Positions 16,028-25,417 of a DNA stretch of 64,000 bases are shown here, piece by piece. Under the pieces are notes generated by a model, which was not told where the DNA came from, made no database searches, and worked only from the letters and a program-made list of their open reading frames with translations. Position 1 is the stretch's first letter; each line of letters begins with the position of its first letter. The position numbers and the translations under genes were made by a program. The stretch is from DASZHJ01 sp035604335 (GTDB taxonomy: Bacteria > Pseudomonadota > Alphaproteobacteria > ATCC43930 > CGMCC-115725), in the NCBI GenBank assembly GCA_035604335.1, contig DATNIT010000166.1, positions 3,752 to 67,751 of the forward strand. Reading direction: 5' to 3'.

Positions 16028-16051
16028 CGCTGGAGTCGGCACACTCGTCCC

Positions 16052-17176
16052 ATGGCTGAAGACGATGATATCGACGCGGACGACGACCGCGGCGAGGCCG
16101 CCGAAGTCGCGGTGCCCGCGCCCCGGGAGAACCCGGGCCTCGGCGGTCACGAGGCTGCCGAGCAGGAGCTGCTGAGAGCCTCCGCATCCGGACGGCTGCC
16201 GCATGGGTTGCTGATCACGGGGCCGCGCGGCATCGGCAAGGCGACGCTGGCGTTCCGGTTCGCGCGGTTTCTGCTGAGCCAGGGAGGGGAGGCGGGAGCG
16301 GGTGGCCTGTTCGCGCCGGCCTTGCCGACGTCCTTGGCGATGCCGCCGGAGCACCCGGTGTTTCGCCGGGTCGCCAGCAATGGCCATGCGGACCTCCTTA
16401 CGGTCGAGCGCGGCATCGATCCCAAGCGCAAGCGCGAGCGGACCGAGATCGTGGTCGAGGACACCCGCGCCATCGCCGCGTTCCTGCGCTTGACACCCGC
16501 CGAAGGCGGCTGGCGCATCGTCATCGTCGATACCGCCGACGAGATGAACCGGAATGCCGCGAACGCCGTCCTGAAGATCCTGGAGGAGCCGCCGGATCGC
16601 GCGATCCTGATCCTGGTGAGCGACAACCCGGGCCGGCTGCTGCCGACCATCCGATCGCGCTGCCGCCGGCTCGCGCTCCGGCCGCTCTCCGACGCGGTCG
16701 TCGCGGACCTACTCGGACGCTATCGGCCGGATATGTCCCCGTCCGATCGGAGCGCGCTGATCGAGCTCGCGGAAGGCAGCATCGGCCACGCCATCGAGCT
16801 TGCGGAGGAGGGTGGTCTCGCGCTGCACCGCCGCCTGTTGGAACTGCTGGGCCGGTTGCCGGACCTCGACGGAGCCGAGCTCCATGCCTTCGCCGACACG
16901 GTGTCGCGCTGGGGCAGCGACGATGCGTTCCGAGTGATCGCCGAGCTGATGCCGGCGACCCTGGCGCGCGCCATCGCCAAAGCCGCGCAATCCGGCACCG
17001 GCGGCGAGGGCCGGGAGGCCGCGCTCGCCAGGCTGCTCGCGGGCCGCGGCCTTGATCGCTGGGTAGAGGTATGGGAAAAGATCAGCCACCTCTTCGCCCA
17101 AGCGGACGCTATCAATCTCGACCGCAAGCAGGTCGTGCTGAACGCTTTTTTCGCGCTCGAAGAGGCCGCGCGCTGA
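16052..17176 (+). CDS. holB: DNA polymerase III subunit delta'
   Basis: A 374-residue clamp-loader subunit. It has an acidic N-terminal extension (residues 3-15), the AAA+ core with GPRGIGKAT in the Walker A position, the delta'-type motif VIVDTADEMNRNAANAVLKILEEPP, and the sensor arginine region RSRCRRLALRPL. The C-terminal helical collar domain binds delta and gamma/tau. The cysteines that would form the delta' zinc module are largely absent, as is usual for alphaproteobacterial HolB. It lies 24 bases after tmk and 49 before metG. Confidence 0.93.
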   Translation: MAEDDDIDADDDRGEAAEVAVPAPRENPGLGGHEAAEQELLRASASGRLPHGLLITGPRGIGKATLAFRFARFLLSQGGEAGAGGLFAPALPTSLAMPPEHPVFRRVASNGHADLLTVERGIDPKRKRERTEIVVEDTRAIAAFLRLTPAEGGWRIVIVDTADEMNRNAANAVLKILEEPPDRAILILVSDNPGRLLPTIRSRCRRLALRPLSDAVVADLLGRYRPDMSPSDRSALIELAEGSIGHAIELAEEGGLALHRRLLELLGRLPDLDGAELHAFADTVSRWGSDDAFRVIAELMPATLARAIAKAAQSGTGGEGREAALARLLAGRGLDRWVEVWEKISHLFAQADAINLDRKQVVLNAFFALEEAAR

Positions 17177-17225
17177 GGCTCGAGCCCGCGCGCGGGTGCT
17201 TTCCCGAAGGAGACCGAGAGTCCCG

Positions 17226-18788
17226 ATGTCCGGCGAGCCCTATTACCTCACCACGCCGATCTATTACGTGAACGACGTTCCGCATATCGGCCACGCCTAT
17301 ACGACCGTGGCCTGCGACGCGCTGGCGCGGTTCATGCGGCTCGACGGGCGGCGGGTCAAGTTCCTGACGGGCACCGACGAGCACGGCCAGAAGGTCGACA
17401 AGTCCGCGCGCGCCGCGGGTCTTGATCCGCAGGCCTTCTGCGACCGCGTCTCGCAGAATTTCCGCGACGTGACGGCGCTGATGAACATCAGCAACGACGA
17501 GTTCATCCGCACGACCGAGCCGCGGCACATCGAGGCCTCGCAGGCGATCTGGCGCGCGATCGCGGCCAACAAATCGCCGAAGGGCCGCGACAATATCTAT
17601 CTCGACAAGTATCCCGGCTGGTACGCCGTACGCGACGAGGCGTTCTACGGCGAGGACGAGCTCACCACCGGTCCCGACGGCAAGAAGCGAGCGCCCTCGG
17701 GCGCCGAGGTCGAATGGGTGGAGGAGTCCAGCTACTTCTTCCGGCTGTCGGACTGGCAGGACTGGCTGCTGGAGCATTACGAGCGCAATCCCGGCTTCAT
17801 CGCGCCGGAGGCGCGTCGGAACGAGGTCGTGAGCTTCGTCAAGAGCGGGCTTCGGGATCTCTCGATCTCGCGTACGAGCTTCACCTGGGGCGTGCCGGTG
17901 CCCGGCGATCCCAAGCACGTCATGTACGTCTGGCTCGACGCGCTCACGAATTACATCACCGCCGCCGGATATCCGGACACCGCGAGCGCGGAGTACAAGA
18001 CCTTCTGGCCCGCCGACCTGCACATGGTCGGCAAGGACATCGTGCGTTTCCACACGGTCTATTGGCCGGCTTTCCTCAAGGCCGCCGGCCTGGAACCGCC
18101 AAAGCGCGTCTTCGCCCATGGCTGGTGGACCGTCGAGGGTCAGAAGATGTCGAAGTCGCTCGGCAACTTCGTGGCGCCGAAGCAGCTGGTTGACGACTAC
18201 GGCGTCGACGCGGTCCGCTATTTCGTGCTGCGCGAGCTGCCCTTCGGCAGCGACGGCGACTTCTCCCGCCGCGCCATCGTGAGCCGCATCAACGGCGACC
18301 TCGCGAACGGGTTGGGCAATCTGGCACAGCGGGTGCTGTCGATGATCAACCGGAACTGCGACGCGGTCGTGCCGAAGCCCGGTGCACTCACGCCGGCGGA
18401 CGAGGCACTGCTTAAGGCGGCGCGCGAGCTGCTGACGCGGCAGCGTGCGGCCTATGCGGATCAGGCCTTCCATCGCGCGCTCGAGGGCCTTTGGGACATG
18501 GTCGCGTCGGCCGATCGGTACGTCGACGAGATGGCGCCGTGGGCGCTCCGCAAGACCGATGTCACGCGCATGGGCACCGTGCTCTACGTGCTGGCCGAAG
18601 CGATCCGACATCTGGCGCTCCTGGTGCAGCCCGTCGTGCCGAGCGCGGCCGGGAAGCTGCTCGACCAGCTGGCGCTGCCTGCGGGCGCGCGCGATTTCGC
18701 GGCGCTGGCAAGGCCGCTGGAGCCGGGGACGAAGCTCCCGAAGCCCGAAGGCGTGTTTCCCCGCTACGTCGAGGCGGAGAAAGCGTGA
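17226..18788 (+). CDS. metG: Methionyl-tRNA synthetase
   Basis: A 520-residue class I synthetase charging tRNA-Met. The HIGH signature is PHIGHAY, the KMSKS loop is QKMSKSLGN, and the anticodon-binding helices follow (VQPVVPSAAGKLLDQL). It lacks the CxxC zinc knuckle insert and the C-terminal EMAP-like dimer domain, so it is the short zinc-free form common in alphaproteobacteria. The ATG at 17226 is preceded by GAAGGAG. It overlaps tatD by 4 bases (GTGA). Confidence 0.96.
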   Translation: MSGEPYYLTTPIYYVNDVPHIGHAYTTVACDALARFMRLDGRRVKFLTGTDEHGQKVDKSARAAGLDPQAFCDRVSQNFRDVTALMNISNDEFIRTTEPRHIEASQAIWRAIAANKSPKGRDNIYLDKYPGWYAVRDEAFYGEDELTTGPDGKKRAPSGAEVEWVEESSYFFRLSDWQDWLLEHYERNPGFIAPEARRNEVVSFVKSGLRDLSISRTSFTWGVPVPGDPKHVMYVWLDALTNYITAAGYPDTASAEYKTFWPADLHMVGKDIVRFHTVYWPAFLKAAGLEPPKRVFAHGWWTVEGQKMSKSLGNFVAPKQLVDDYGVDAVRYFVLRELPFGSDGDFSRRAIVSRINGDLANGLGNLAQRVLSMINRNCDAVVPKPGALTPADEALLKAARELLTRQRAAYADQAFHRALEGLWDMVASADRYVDEMAPWALRKTDVTRMGTVLYVLAEAIRHLALLVQPVVPSAAGKLLDQLALPAGARDFAALARPLEPGTKLPKPEGVFPRYVEAEKA

Positions 18789-19582
18789 TCCTCGTCGACA
18801 GTCACTGTCATCTCGATTACGTGCCGCAAGGGCCGGAGCGCGAAGCCGTGATTGCGCGCGCGCGCCAGGCCGGCGTCGGGGCGATGCTGACCATCGGCAC
18901 GAAGATCACCGAATTTCCGGAGGTGAGGGCGATCGCGGAAGCCCAGCCCGATGTCTGGTGCTCCGTCGGCATCCACCCCCACGAGGCCGCCGCCGAGCCC
19001 GAGACGTCCGCGGAGACCCTCGCGGGTCTGGCTCGGCATCCGCGGGTAATCGGAATCGGCGAGGCCGGCCTCGATTTTTATTACGAGCACAGTCCGCGGG
19101 ATCGGCAGATCTCGGTGTTCCGGACCCATGCCGAGGCTGCCCGGATCAGCGGCTTGCCGTTGGTCGTGCACACAAGGGATGCCGACCCGGAGACTGCCGA
19201 AATCCTCGCGGACGAAGCGACCAAAGGTCCCCTCACCGGCGTCATCCATTGCTTTAGCACAGGGCGAGAACTCGCTGAAAAAGCCATCGAACTTGGCTTT
19301 TTGATCTCGCTTTCCGGGATCGTTACCTTCAAGAATGCCGAGCCGCTCCGGCAGATCGCGCGCGACTTGCCGCTGGACCGGATCCTCGTGGAGACGGACT
19401 CACCCTATCTCGCACCGGTACCGAAGCGCGGGAAGCAGAACGAGCCGGCTTTCCTTGTTCACACGGCGACTGAGGTTGCGCGCCTAAAGGGCCTTGCAGT
19501 CGAAGAATTAGCCCGAGTCACCACGGCAAATTTCTACCGGCTGTTTACCAAGGCCCAGCCGTCGGCGCCGCTGGGGTCATGA
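18785..19582 (+). CDS. tatD: TatD-family metal-dependent deoxyribonuclease
   Basis: A 265-residue TIM-barrel hydrolase with the metal ligands of the TatD family: DSHCHLD at the N-terminus, the glutamate in IGEAGLDFYY, histidines in VVHTRDA and VIHCFSTG, and the aspartate in ILVETDSPYLAP. TatD proteins are 3'-5' DNA/RNA exonucleases linked to repair and RNA quality control. The GTG start at 18785 overlaps the metG stop, and the last bases overlap the next gene, so metG-tatD-MBL is a tightly coupled run. Confidence 0.94.
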   Translation: MILVDSHCHLDYVPQGPEREAVIARARQAGVGAMLTIGTKITEFPEVRAIAEAQPDVWCSVGIHPHEAAAEPETSAETLAGLARHPRVIGIGEAGLDFYYEHSPRDRQISVFRTHAEAARISGLPLVVHTRDADPETAEILADEATKGPLTGVIHCFSTGRELAEKAIELGFLISLSGIVTFKNAEPLRQIARDLPLDRILVETDSPYLAPVPKRGKQNEPAFLVHTATEVARLKGLAVEELARVTTANFYRLFTKAQPSAPLGS

Positions 19583-20349
19583 GGGTCACGATCCTCGGCT
19601 GCGGCCCGTCGGGCGGCGTGCCGCTGATCGGGAACGACTGGGGCGAGTGCGACCCCGGAAACCCCAAGAACCGGCGCCGGCGCGCCTCGGTGCTGGTCGA
19701 GCACGGCGCCACGCGGATCCTGGTCGACACCTCGCCGGACATGCGGGCCCAGCTGCTGGACGCCGGCGTGGACCGCCTCGACGCCATCCTGTTCACCCAC
19801 GCCCATGCGGACCACTGTCATGGCATCGACGAGGTGCGCGCCCTCAACCGCGCCATGGGCCAGTCCGTCCCGATCTATGCGTCGCCGAAGACGATGGCCG
19901 AGCTCAAGCAGCGGTTCAGCTACATCTTTCGGCCGTCAGACCCGGCCGCGGGGGCTATGTTCTACAAGCCGTCCTTGATCCCAACGGCGATCGAGGGCCC
20001 GTTCGAGGTGGGCCGGGCGAGGGTGGTGCCATTCGAGCAGAACCACGGATTCACCACCAGCCTGGGTTTTCGGTTCGGTGGTCTCGCGTATTCAACCGAC
20101 GCCGTGGCGCTGGACGAGGCGGCCTTTGGTGCCCTCGAGGGCATCGACACCTGGATCGTCGATTGCTATCGCCGGACGCCGCATCCGACCCATACCCATC
20201 TCGCGCGCACCCTCGAATGGATCGCGCGCGTGAGGCCGAAGCGCGCGATCCTCACGCACATGGATGTGCAGCTCGACTACGAAACTCTCCGCCGCGAGCT
20301 GCCGGCCGGCGTTGAGCCCGGCTATGACGGGATGGCGGTCGAGCTCTGA
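19579..20349 (+). CDS. MBL-fold metallohydrolase (PhnP/Lpla-type phosphodiesterase family)
   Basis: A 256-residue metallo-beta-lactamase-fold protein with the metal motif THAHADHCHG and the later aspartate (AYSTDAVALDE) and histidine (ILTHMDVQLDY). The N-terminal CGPSGGVPLIGNDWGECDP belongs to the PhnP-like branch, whose members hydrolyse cyclic phosphodiesters. Its place directly after tatD with an ATGA overlap is conserved in alphaproteobacteria and points to a housekeeping nucleic acid or nucleotide role, not to phosphonate use. Exact substrate unknown. Confidence 0.88.
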   Translation: MRVTILGCGPSGGVPLIGNDWGECDPGNPKNRRRRASVLVEHGATRILVDTSPDMRAQLLDAGVDRLDAILFTHAHADHCHGIDEVRALNRAMGQSVPIYASPKTMAELKQRFSYIFRPSDPAAGAMFYKPSLIPTAIEGPFEVGRARVVPFEQNHGFTTSLGFRFGGLAYSTDAVALDEAAFGALEGIDTWIVDCYRRTPHPTHTHLARTLEWIARVRPKRAILTHMDVQLDYETLRRELPAGVEPGYDGMAVEL

Positions 20350-20453
20350 ATGCCGCAAATGCTGCAGAGTTTGGCGGCGCTGAGCATTATTTCCCATAAT
20401 ATACATTATGCGACTTTCGTCCTTCTTGCGCCCGTTCTCGAGCGTCTGTGCCC

Positions 20454-20867
20454 TCACCCTCTCCTTGGCTCCCGCGGATAGGACTTGATCCCCTCGAATT
20501 CCGGGACCCAGTGCAGGCGGCGCTCGGTCCAGAGCTCGTAGCTCGGCTTCGGCATCGCCTCGGCGTCGTCCAGGCTCCCCAGCAGCACCGTGATCTCGTC
20601 GCCCTTATCGGGCCGCCAGAACAGCGGCGAGCCGCATTCGCGGCAGAATTGCCGGGTCGCGACGTCCGAGAGCCGGATGCCTGAGGGCTCGCCCTTGGTG
20701 ACCTCAAGGCGGTCGCGCGGCCAAGTCACGAAGGACGGAAGCGCGCTGCCGGTCTGCCGGCGGCATTGGCCGCAGTGACAGAGACCGACCCTGAGCGGCG
20801 GTCCCGTCACGCGATAGCGGACGGCGCCGCAGAGGCATCCCCCGGTGTGCTGCTCGGTCGCGGTCAT
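20454..20867 (-). CDS. GFA-family (glutathione-dependent formaldehyde-activating-like) zinc protein
   Basis: A 137-residue protein with the cysteine pattern of the GFA/CENP-V fold: GGCLCGAVRY, LCHCGQCRRQTGS and FCRECGSPLFW, which bind two zinc ions. Most members have no proven function; the name comes from a Paracoccus enzyme joining formaldehyde and glutathione. The ATG at 20867 follows AGGAGG at good spacing and is preferred over a GTG two codons earlier. The gene converges on the MBL gene and lies 21 bases downstream of the cytochrome b561 gene. Confidence 0.88.
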   Translation of the reverse strand: MTATEQHTGGCLCGAVRYRVTGPPLRVGLCHCGQCRRQTGSALPSFVTWPRDRLEVTKGEPSGIRLSDVATRQFCRECGSPLFWRPDKGDEITVLLGSLDDAEAMPKPSYELWTERRLHWVPEFEGIKSYPREPRRG

Positions 20868-20888
20868 GGGCACCTCCTGTCCGGTCTC

Positions 20889-21443
20889 TCAATCGTCTCC
20901 CATGGCGCGCAGCGGCAGCATTCGCCGCAGCACGCCGTCGCGCTTCACGAAATGATGATAGAGCGCCGCCAGGACATGCAAGCCCACAAAGCCGTAGATC
21001 GCGTATTGCCCGGTCTTGTGTATGAACTCCAGCGGACGCGAAATCGTGCGATCGGCCGGTAGCGGCGAGGTCGTCGTGAACAGACCGAAGAAATCGATGT
21101 GTTGCCCTTCCGCCGAGGAGAAGAGATAGCCCGTCAAAGGAATGATCAGCATGACGGCGTAGAGTGCCCAATGCGTGAGCTCCGAGAGCCGCGCTTCCAG
21201 GGAGGTCAGCCCGACAGCCGACGCTACGGGGTTCCCGAGCCGCCACAACAGCCGCGGCACGACCAGCACCAGCACCAGCACCATCATGCCGACCGCCTTG
21301 TGCAGCTCGAGGATCGCGTCGTAACCGGGCTCCGTTCTCCTCGGCAGGACCCAGGCCAGAACCAGCGCGACCGACAGCACGATCGCCACCATCCAGTGGA
21401 GGGCCATGGCCGCCCGGCCATATTTTTCTGACAGTCTTTTCAT
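20889..21443 (-). CDS. Cytochrome b561-type di-heme membrane protein
   Basis: A 184-residue protein with four predicted membrane helices and histidines placed as in bacterial cytochrome b561: MALHWMVAI in helix 1, ILELHKAVGMM in helix 2, and FIHKTGQYAIYGFVGLHVLAALYHHF across helix 4. Such proteins pass electrons from quinol to periplasmic acceptors and can oxidise superoxide. ATG start at 21443. Partner unknown; it is followed at 21 bases by the GFA gene on the same strand. Confidence 0.9.
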   Translation of the reverse strand: MKRLSEKYGRAAMALHWMVAIVLSVALVLAWVLPRRTEPGYDAILELHKAVGMMVLVLVLVVPRLLWRLGNPVASAVGLTSLEARLSELTHWALYAVMLIIPLTGYLFSSAEGQHIDFFGLFTTTSPLPADRTISRPLEFIHKTGQYAIYGFVGLHVLAALYHHFVKRDGVLRRMLPLRAMGDD

Positions 21444-21567
21444 CTCTCATCCACGATCAAAATGCGGCGCGATTGACGCCAGCAAATTGTGGCCGCATTG
21501 AGGATTGCGCATCAGCCTTGCGCCGGGCTCAACGCCTCGAAATTAACCACGAAGGGCCTCTCACGGC

Positions 21568-22371
21568 ATGACCGCCTCCCCTGACTTGGCGCGCCTGCTC
21601 GACATCATGGCGCGGCTGCGCGATCCCGAGCACGGCTGTCCCTGGGATCTCGAGCAAAGCTTCGCCACCATCGCGCCCTACACCATCGAGGAAGCCTACG
21701 AAGTCGCCGAGGCCGCGGAGCGCGGTGAGCCCGAGGCGCTCAAGGACGAGCTCGGCGATCTCCTCTTGCAAGTTGTGTTCCACGCGCGCATGGCCGAGGA
21801 AGCGCGTCATTTCGCCTTCAACGATGTCGCGCGCGGGATCGCGGACAAGATGATCCGGCGGCATCCCCGCGTCTTCGCGGACGCCGAGGTGGAGGGCTCC
21901 GCCGCGCAGACCGTCGCCTGGGAAGCGCAGAAGGCCGAGGAGCGCCGCGCCAAGGCAGCGGCCGACGGCCGCGCGGCGAGCGCGCTCGATGGCGTGGGAC
22001 TCGGGCTCCCTGCCCTCACCCGCGCGGAGAAGCTGCAAAAGCGCGCGGCGCGCGTCGGGTTCGACTGGCCCTCGACGGCGCCGGTCTTCGACAAGATTGG
22101 CGAAGAGATCGGCGAGCTACGGGCCGAGCTCGACCAGGGCGGCACGCCCGAGCGGATCGCCGACGAGCTTGGCGATCTCCTGTTCGCCGTGGTGAACCTC
22201 GCCCGGCGGCTCGCCATCGATCCCGAGCAGGCGCTGCGCAACGCCAACCGCAAGTTCGAGCGCCGCTTCCGAGGCGTCGAGGAGCGCCTCGCCGCAGCCG
22301 GCAAGCCGGTCGCGGAGGCGAGCTTGGACGAGATGGAAGCGGAGTGGCAGCGGGTGAAGGCGGACGAGTAG
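21568..22371 (+). CDS. mazG: Nucleoside triphosphate pyrophosphohydrolase
   Basis: A 267-residue protein with two MazG domains. The first has MARLRDPEHGCPWDLEQSF and the metal motif EEAYEVAEAAERGE ... ELGDLLLQVVFHARMA; the second repeats EIGELRAEL ... ELGDLLFAVVNLARRL. MazG cleaves all NTPs and dNTPs to the monophosphate plus pyrophosphate, cleaning aberrant nucleotides and dampening the stringent response. It is divergent to the cytochrome gene (124 bases between start codons) and lies next to the hflX-hfq region as in many alphaproteobacteria, here on the opposite strand. Confidence 0.95.
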   Translation: MTASPDLARLLDIMARLRDPEHGCPWDLEQSFATIAPYTIEEAYEVAEAAERGEPEALKDELGDLLLQVVFHARMAEEARHFAFNDVARGIADKMIRRHPRVFADAEVEGSAAQTVAWEAQKAEERRAKAAADGRAASALDGVGLGLPALTRAEKLQKRAARVGFDWPSTAPVFDKIGEEIGELRAELDQGGTPERIADELGDLLFAVVNLARRLAIDPEQALRNANRKFERRFRGVEERLAAAGKPVAEASLDEMEAEWQRVKADE

Positions 22372-22386
22372 CTTCTTAGCTCCTAC

Positions 22387-23253
22387 CTACGCCTTCTGCA
22401 GCAGGTGGATGAGCGATGACGTATCCCACCGCTTGCCGCCGCGTTCCTGAACCCGCGCGTAGAACTGATCGACCACGGCGCTCACCGGCAGCGAGGCGCC
22501 GTTGCGCCGCGCCTCGGCGAAGCAGATCGCGAGGTCCTTGCGCATCCAGTCGACCGCGAAGCCGAAATCGAACTTGCCTTCGAGCATGGTCGTGCCGCGG
22601 TTCTCCATCTGCCAGGATTGCGCGGCGCCCTTTGAGATGACGTCGATCACCTTCTTGCCGTCGAGCCCGGCGCGCACCGCGAAATTGAGACCTTCGGAGA
22701 GGCCCTGCACGATGCCGGCAATGCAGATCTGGTTGACCATCTTGGTGAGCTGGCCGCTTCCTGCCGGCCCCATCAGCGTGACGGCGCGGCCGTAATGGGC
22801 CATTACCGGCTCCACCTTCTTGAAGGGCTCGGCGTCGCCGCCGACCATGATGGTGAGCTTGCCGTTCTGCGCGCCTGCCTGCCCGCCGGAGACCGGTGCG
22901 TCCAGGAACGCGACGCCCTTCGCTTTCGCGGCGGCGTAGAGCTCGCGCGCGATCTCGGCCGAGGCCGTGGTGTGGTCCGCGAGGATCGCGCCCGCTCTCA
23001 TGCCGGCGAGCGCGCCCTTGGGCGAGGTGGCGACCTCGCGCACGTCGTGGTCGTTGCCGACGCACATGAAGACGATGTCGGCGCCTTCGGCCGCGGCGGC
23101 CGGCGTCTCCTTGAAGCTGCCGCCGTGCTCGCTGGCCCAGGCTTTCGCCTTCGCGGTGGTGCGGTTGTAGACCGTGACCTCGTGGCCGTTCTTCTTGAGA
23201 TGACCGGCCATCGGATAGCCCATCACGCCGAGACCCAGGAATGCCAGCTTCAT
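22387..23253 (-). CDS. NAD(P)-dependent beta-hydroxyacid dehydrogenase (3-hydroxyisobutyrate/succinic semialdehyde reductase-like)
   Basis: A 288-residue enzyme with the Rossmann motif GLGVMGYPMA (residues 7-16), the substrate motif DAPVSGGQAGA and the catalytic lysine in GQLTKMVNQ. The Tyr at the end of the cofactor motif and the overall length fit the GlyR1/GhbD branch, which also reduces glyoxylate and succinic semialdehyde. It is a paralogue of the gene at 1453-2361. It follows the inositol-phosphatase-like gene by 58 bases on the same strand. Confidence 0.87.
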   Translation of the reverse strand: MKLAFLGLGVMGYPMAGHLKKNGHEVTVYNRTTAKAKAWASEHGGSFKETPAAAAEGADIVFMCVGNDHDVREVATSPKGALAGMRAGAILADHTTASAEIARELYAAAKAKGVAFLDAPVSGGQAGAQNGKLTIMVGGDAEPFKKVEPVMAHYGRAVTLMGPAGSGQLTKMVNQICIAGIVQGLSEGLNFAVRAGLDGKKVIDVISKGAAQSWQMENRGTTMLEGKFDFGFAVDWMRKDLAICFAEARRNGASLPVSAVVDQFYARVQERGGKRWDTSSLIHLLQKA

Positions 23254-23311
23254 CGCGCGTTCTCCCTTCGGGAAACCGATATGCTACCGCCTGCCCGCAC
23301 CTTGGCAACCC

Positions 23312-24094
23312 TCAGGGCGCGAGTTCCAAGATGAGCGCCCGCAGCGCCTGCCAACTGGCGGCATCCGGCGCCAGCAACAGCGAGGCGTCGATCTCGCTGG
23401 CGAGGTAGGGCGTACCGTCCAGGCGCTGGGAGAACCCGCCGGCTTCGCGGACCAGCAGCTCGCCGGGCGCGTGGTCCCAGGGATTGAGCCGCCGGAACAG
23501 CGCGAAGTGCGCGGCACCCCGCGCGACAGCGAGGTATTCATAGGCCGCGCACCGCTCATTGAAGATCGAGCCGACCTTGCCGGCGAGGTTCTTCGCCGTG
23601 CGCCCGCTGAGCCGGCCGCGCATCCCCGAGAGCGCAACCGCCTCCGCGGTGTGCAGACGCTCGCCCTCGATGAACGCGCCCGATCCGATCTCGGCGCTCG
23701 CCATGCGATCGGTGACCGGCACGTAGATCCAAGACGCAGCCGCGCGCCTCTTGATCAGGAGCGCCACCATGGTCGCGAAGACCGGCTTACCGTCCGCGAA
23801 GTTCTGCGTGCCGTCGACGGGATCGACCACCCAGACCGGCCCCTCGCCGTCGATCAAACCCAGGCGCTCAGGCTCGGCCGCGACGCCCTCCTCGCCCACC
23901 ACGACCGATCCCGGCAGCAGATCGGCAAGCTGCATGGTCAGGATCCGCTCGGACTCGAGGTCTGCCGTGGTGACGAGCTGGCCCGGCTTCTTCTCGCTGA
24001 TGTCGCCCGCGGTCAGTTTTTGGAAGCGCGGGAGGATCTCCGCCATCGCCACCTCTCGGATCAGCGAGCTCACCCGATCGATCGAGGGTAGCAT
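23312..24094 (-). CDS. Inositol monophosphatase-family phosphatase (CysQ/SuhB-like)
   Basis: A 260-residue Mg-dependent, Li-sensitive phosphatase-fold protein. Metal sites are seen in GEEGVAAEPE, the signature WVVDPVDGTQNFADG, and the late NPWDHAPGELLVREAGG. Possible substrates are inositol-1-phosphate, 3'-phosphoadenosine-5'-phosphate or fructose bisphosphate; they cannot be told apart here. It begins 3 bases after the hflX stop codon, so it is probably translated from the same mRNA. Confidence 0.87.
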   Translation of the reverse strand: MLPSIDRVSSLIREVAMAEILPRFQKLTAGDISEKKPGQLVTTADLESERILTMQLADLLPGSVVVGEEGVAAEPERLGLIDGEGPVWVVDPVDGTQNFADGKPVFATMVALLIKRRAAASWIYVPVTDRMASAEIGSGAFIEGERLHTAEAVALSGMRGRLSGRTAKNLAGKVGSIFNERCAAYEYLAVARGAAHFALFRRLNPWDHAPGELLVREAGGFSQRLDGTPYLASEIDASLLLAPDAASWQALRALILELAP

Positions 24095-24097
24095 CGG

Positions 24098-25414
24098 CTA
24101 GTGGTGGATCTGGCGGCTGCGGAACCGGCCGAGGTCGGCGTCGTCCAGGCGCACCGAGAGATAAGCGAGCTCCTCGTCGTCGCGACGACTCACCACGTCG
24201 CCATTCCGGTAGAGCCAGGCGATGGCGGCACCGTCGGAGAGCGGCACGTTGAGATCGACCAGCCGTCGCCCGCCATCGACGTGCTCGTCGATAAGCGCAA
24301 GCAACTGGCCGCAGCCTTCTCCGGTCGCCGCGGAGATCGGCACCGCGCCGTCGTTGCGCCGGGCCAGGCCGAGGAGCGCCGTGCGGGCGGTCGGCTCCAG
24401 AAGATCGATCTTGTTGAGCGCTTCGACCAGGCCGTGCTCCACCTGAGCGCCGAGCCCCAGTTCGGTCAGCACGGCCAGGACGTCGCTGCGCTGCGCCTCG
24501 GTATCGGGATGATGGACGTCGCGGACATGGATGATCAGATCCGCCTCGGTCACCTCCTCCAGCGTGGCGCGGAAGGCGGCGACCAGCTGATGCGGCAGAT
24601 CGGAGATGAATCCGACCGTATCGGAGAGGATCGCGAAACGTCCGGACGGCAGCGCGAGGCGTCGGAGCGTTGGATCGAGGGTCGCGAACAGCAAATCCTC
24701 CGCGCGCACCTCCGCCTGCGTGAGACGATTGAACAGCGTCGACTTGCCGGCGTTCGTGTAGCCCACCAGGGCGACGATCGGGTACGGCACGCGCTTACGG
24801 GCGCCGCGGTGCAATGCGCGTGTCCGTTTGGTGTCCTCGAGCTCCTTCTTGATCTTGGCGATCCGCTCGCCGATCAATCGTCGGTCGATCTCGAGCTGGC
24901 TCTCGCCGGGGCCGCCCAGGAACCCGAAGCCGCCGCGTTGCCGCTCGAGATGGGTCCATGACCGTACCAGCCGCGAGCGCTGATAGGTGAGCGCGGCCAA
25001 CTCGACCTGCAGTCGACCCTCGTGCGTGCGGGCCCGTGCCCCGAAGATCTCGAGGATCAACCCCGTGCGGTCGATGACCTTGCAGCCCCACGCCTTCTCC
25101 AGGTTACGCTGCTGGACCGGGCTCACGATGCCGTCGACCACCGCAACGCCGATCCCGCGCTCTTTCACGATCGCGCCCAAAGCCTCGACGGTGCCGCTGC
25201 CGATCAGCGTCGCGGGCTTGGGCTTCGCCAGCGGCACAAGGGCCGCATGCGCGACGTCGAGCTCGATGGCGCCCGCGAGCGCCACCGCCTCCTCGAGACG
25301 CGCCTCGGGAGTGCGCAGCGCGTCCCGCAGTTCCCGCGGGGGACGCTTGAGCGTGGGGTGGATGACGAGAGACCGGCCGGTCGACGGGGCATGCCCCGCG
25401 GGCGTGGAAGCCAT
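24098..25414 (-). CDS. hflX: Ribosome-associated GTPase HflX
   Basis: A 438-residue GTPase of the Obg-HflX class. The N-terminal HflX domain has a glycine-rich segment (PKPATLIGSGTVEAL) and a coiled linker (QLEIDRRLIGERIAKIKKELED). The G domain has G1 GYTNAGKST, G3 DTVGFI, and G4 as NKID. HflX splits stalled 70S ribosomes under heat or other stress. The gene starts 3 bases after hfq ends, the classical hfq-hflX pair. The start at 25414 gives a slightly long N-terminus; starts a few codons inside are possible. Confidence 0.95.
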   Translation of the reverse strand: MASTPAGHAPSTGRSLVIHPTLKRPPRELRDALRTPEARLEEAVALAGAIELDVAHAALVPLAKPKPATLIGSGTVEALGAIVKERGIGVAVVDGIVSPVQQRNLEKAWGCKVIDRTGLILEIFGARARTHEGRLQVELAALTYQRSRLVRSWTHLERQRGGFGFLGGPGESQLEIDRRLIGERIAKIKKELEDTKRTRALHRGARKRVPYPIVALVGYTNAGKSTLFNRLTQAEVRAEDLLFATLDPTLRRLALPSGRFAILSDTVGFISDLPHQLVAAFRATLEEVTEADLIIHVRDVHHPDTEAQRSDVLAVLTELGLGAQVEHGLVEALNKIDLLEPTARTALLGLARRNDGAVPISAATGEGCGQLLALIDEHVDGGRRLVDLNVPLSDGAAIAWLYRNGDVVSRRDDEELAYLSVRLDDADLGRFRSRQIHH

Positions 25415-25417
25415 CGA

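Noticed and set aside
19579..20349. PhnP-like MBL protein as part of a phosphonate pathway with the TmpAB-like genes
   Set aside because: The gene is translationally coupled to tatD and metG in a housekeeping run, 9 kb from the TmpAB-like pair; similarity in family name only.
20381..20409. AT-rich partial palindrome (CATTAT, ATAAT, CATTATG) resembling the nadA palindrome arm
   Set aside because: It lies between two convergent genes, where an operator would have nothing to control, and the arm order is reversed relative to the nadA site.
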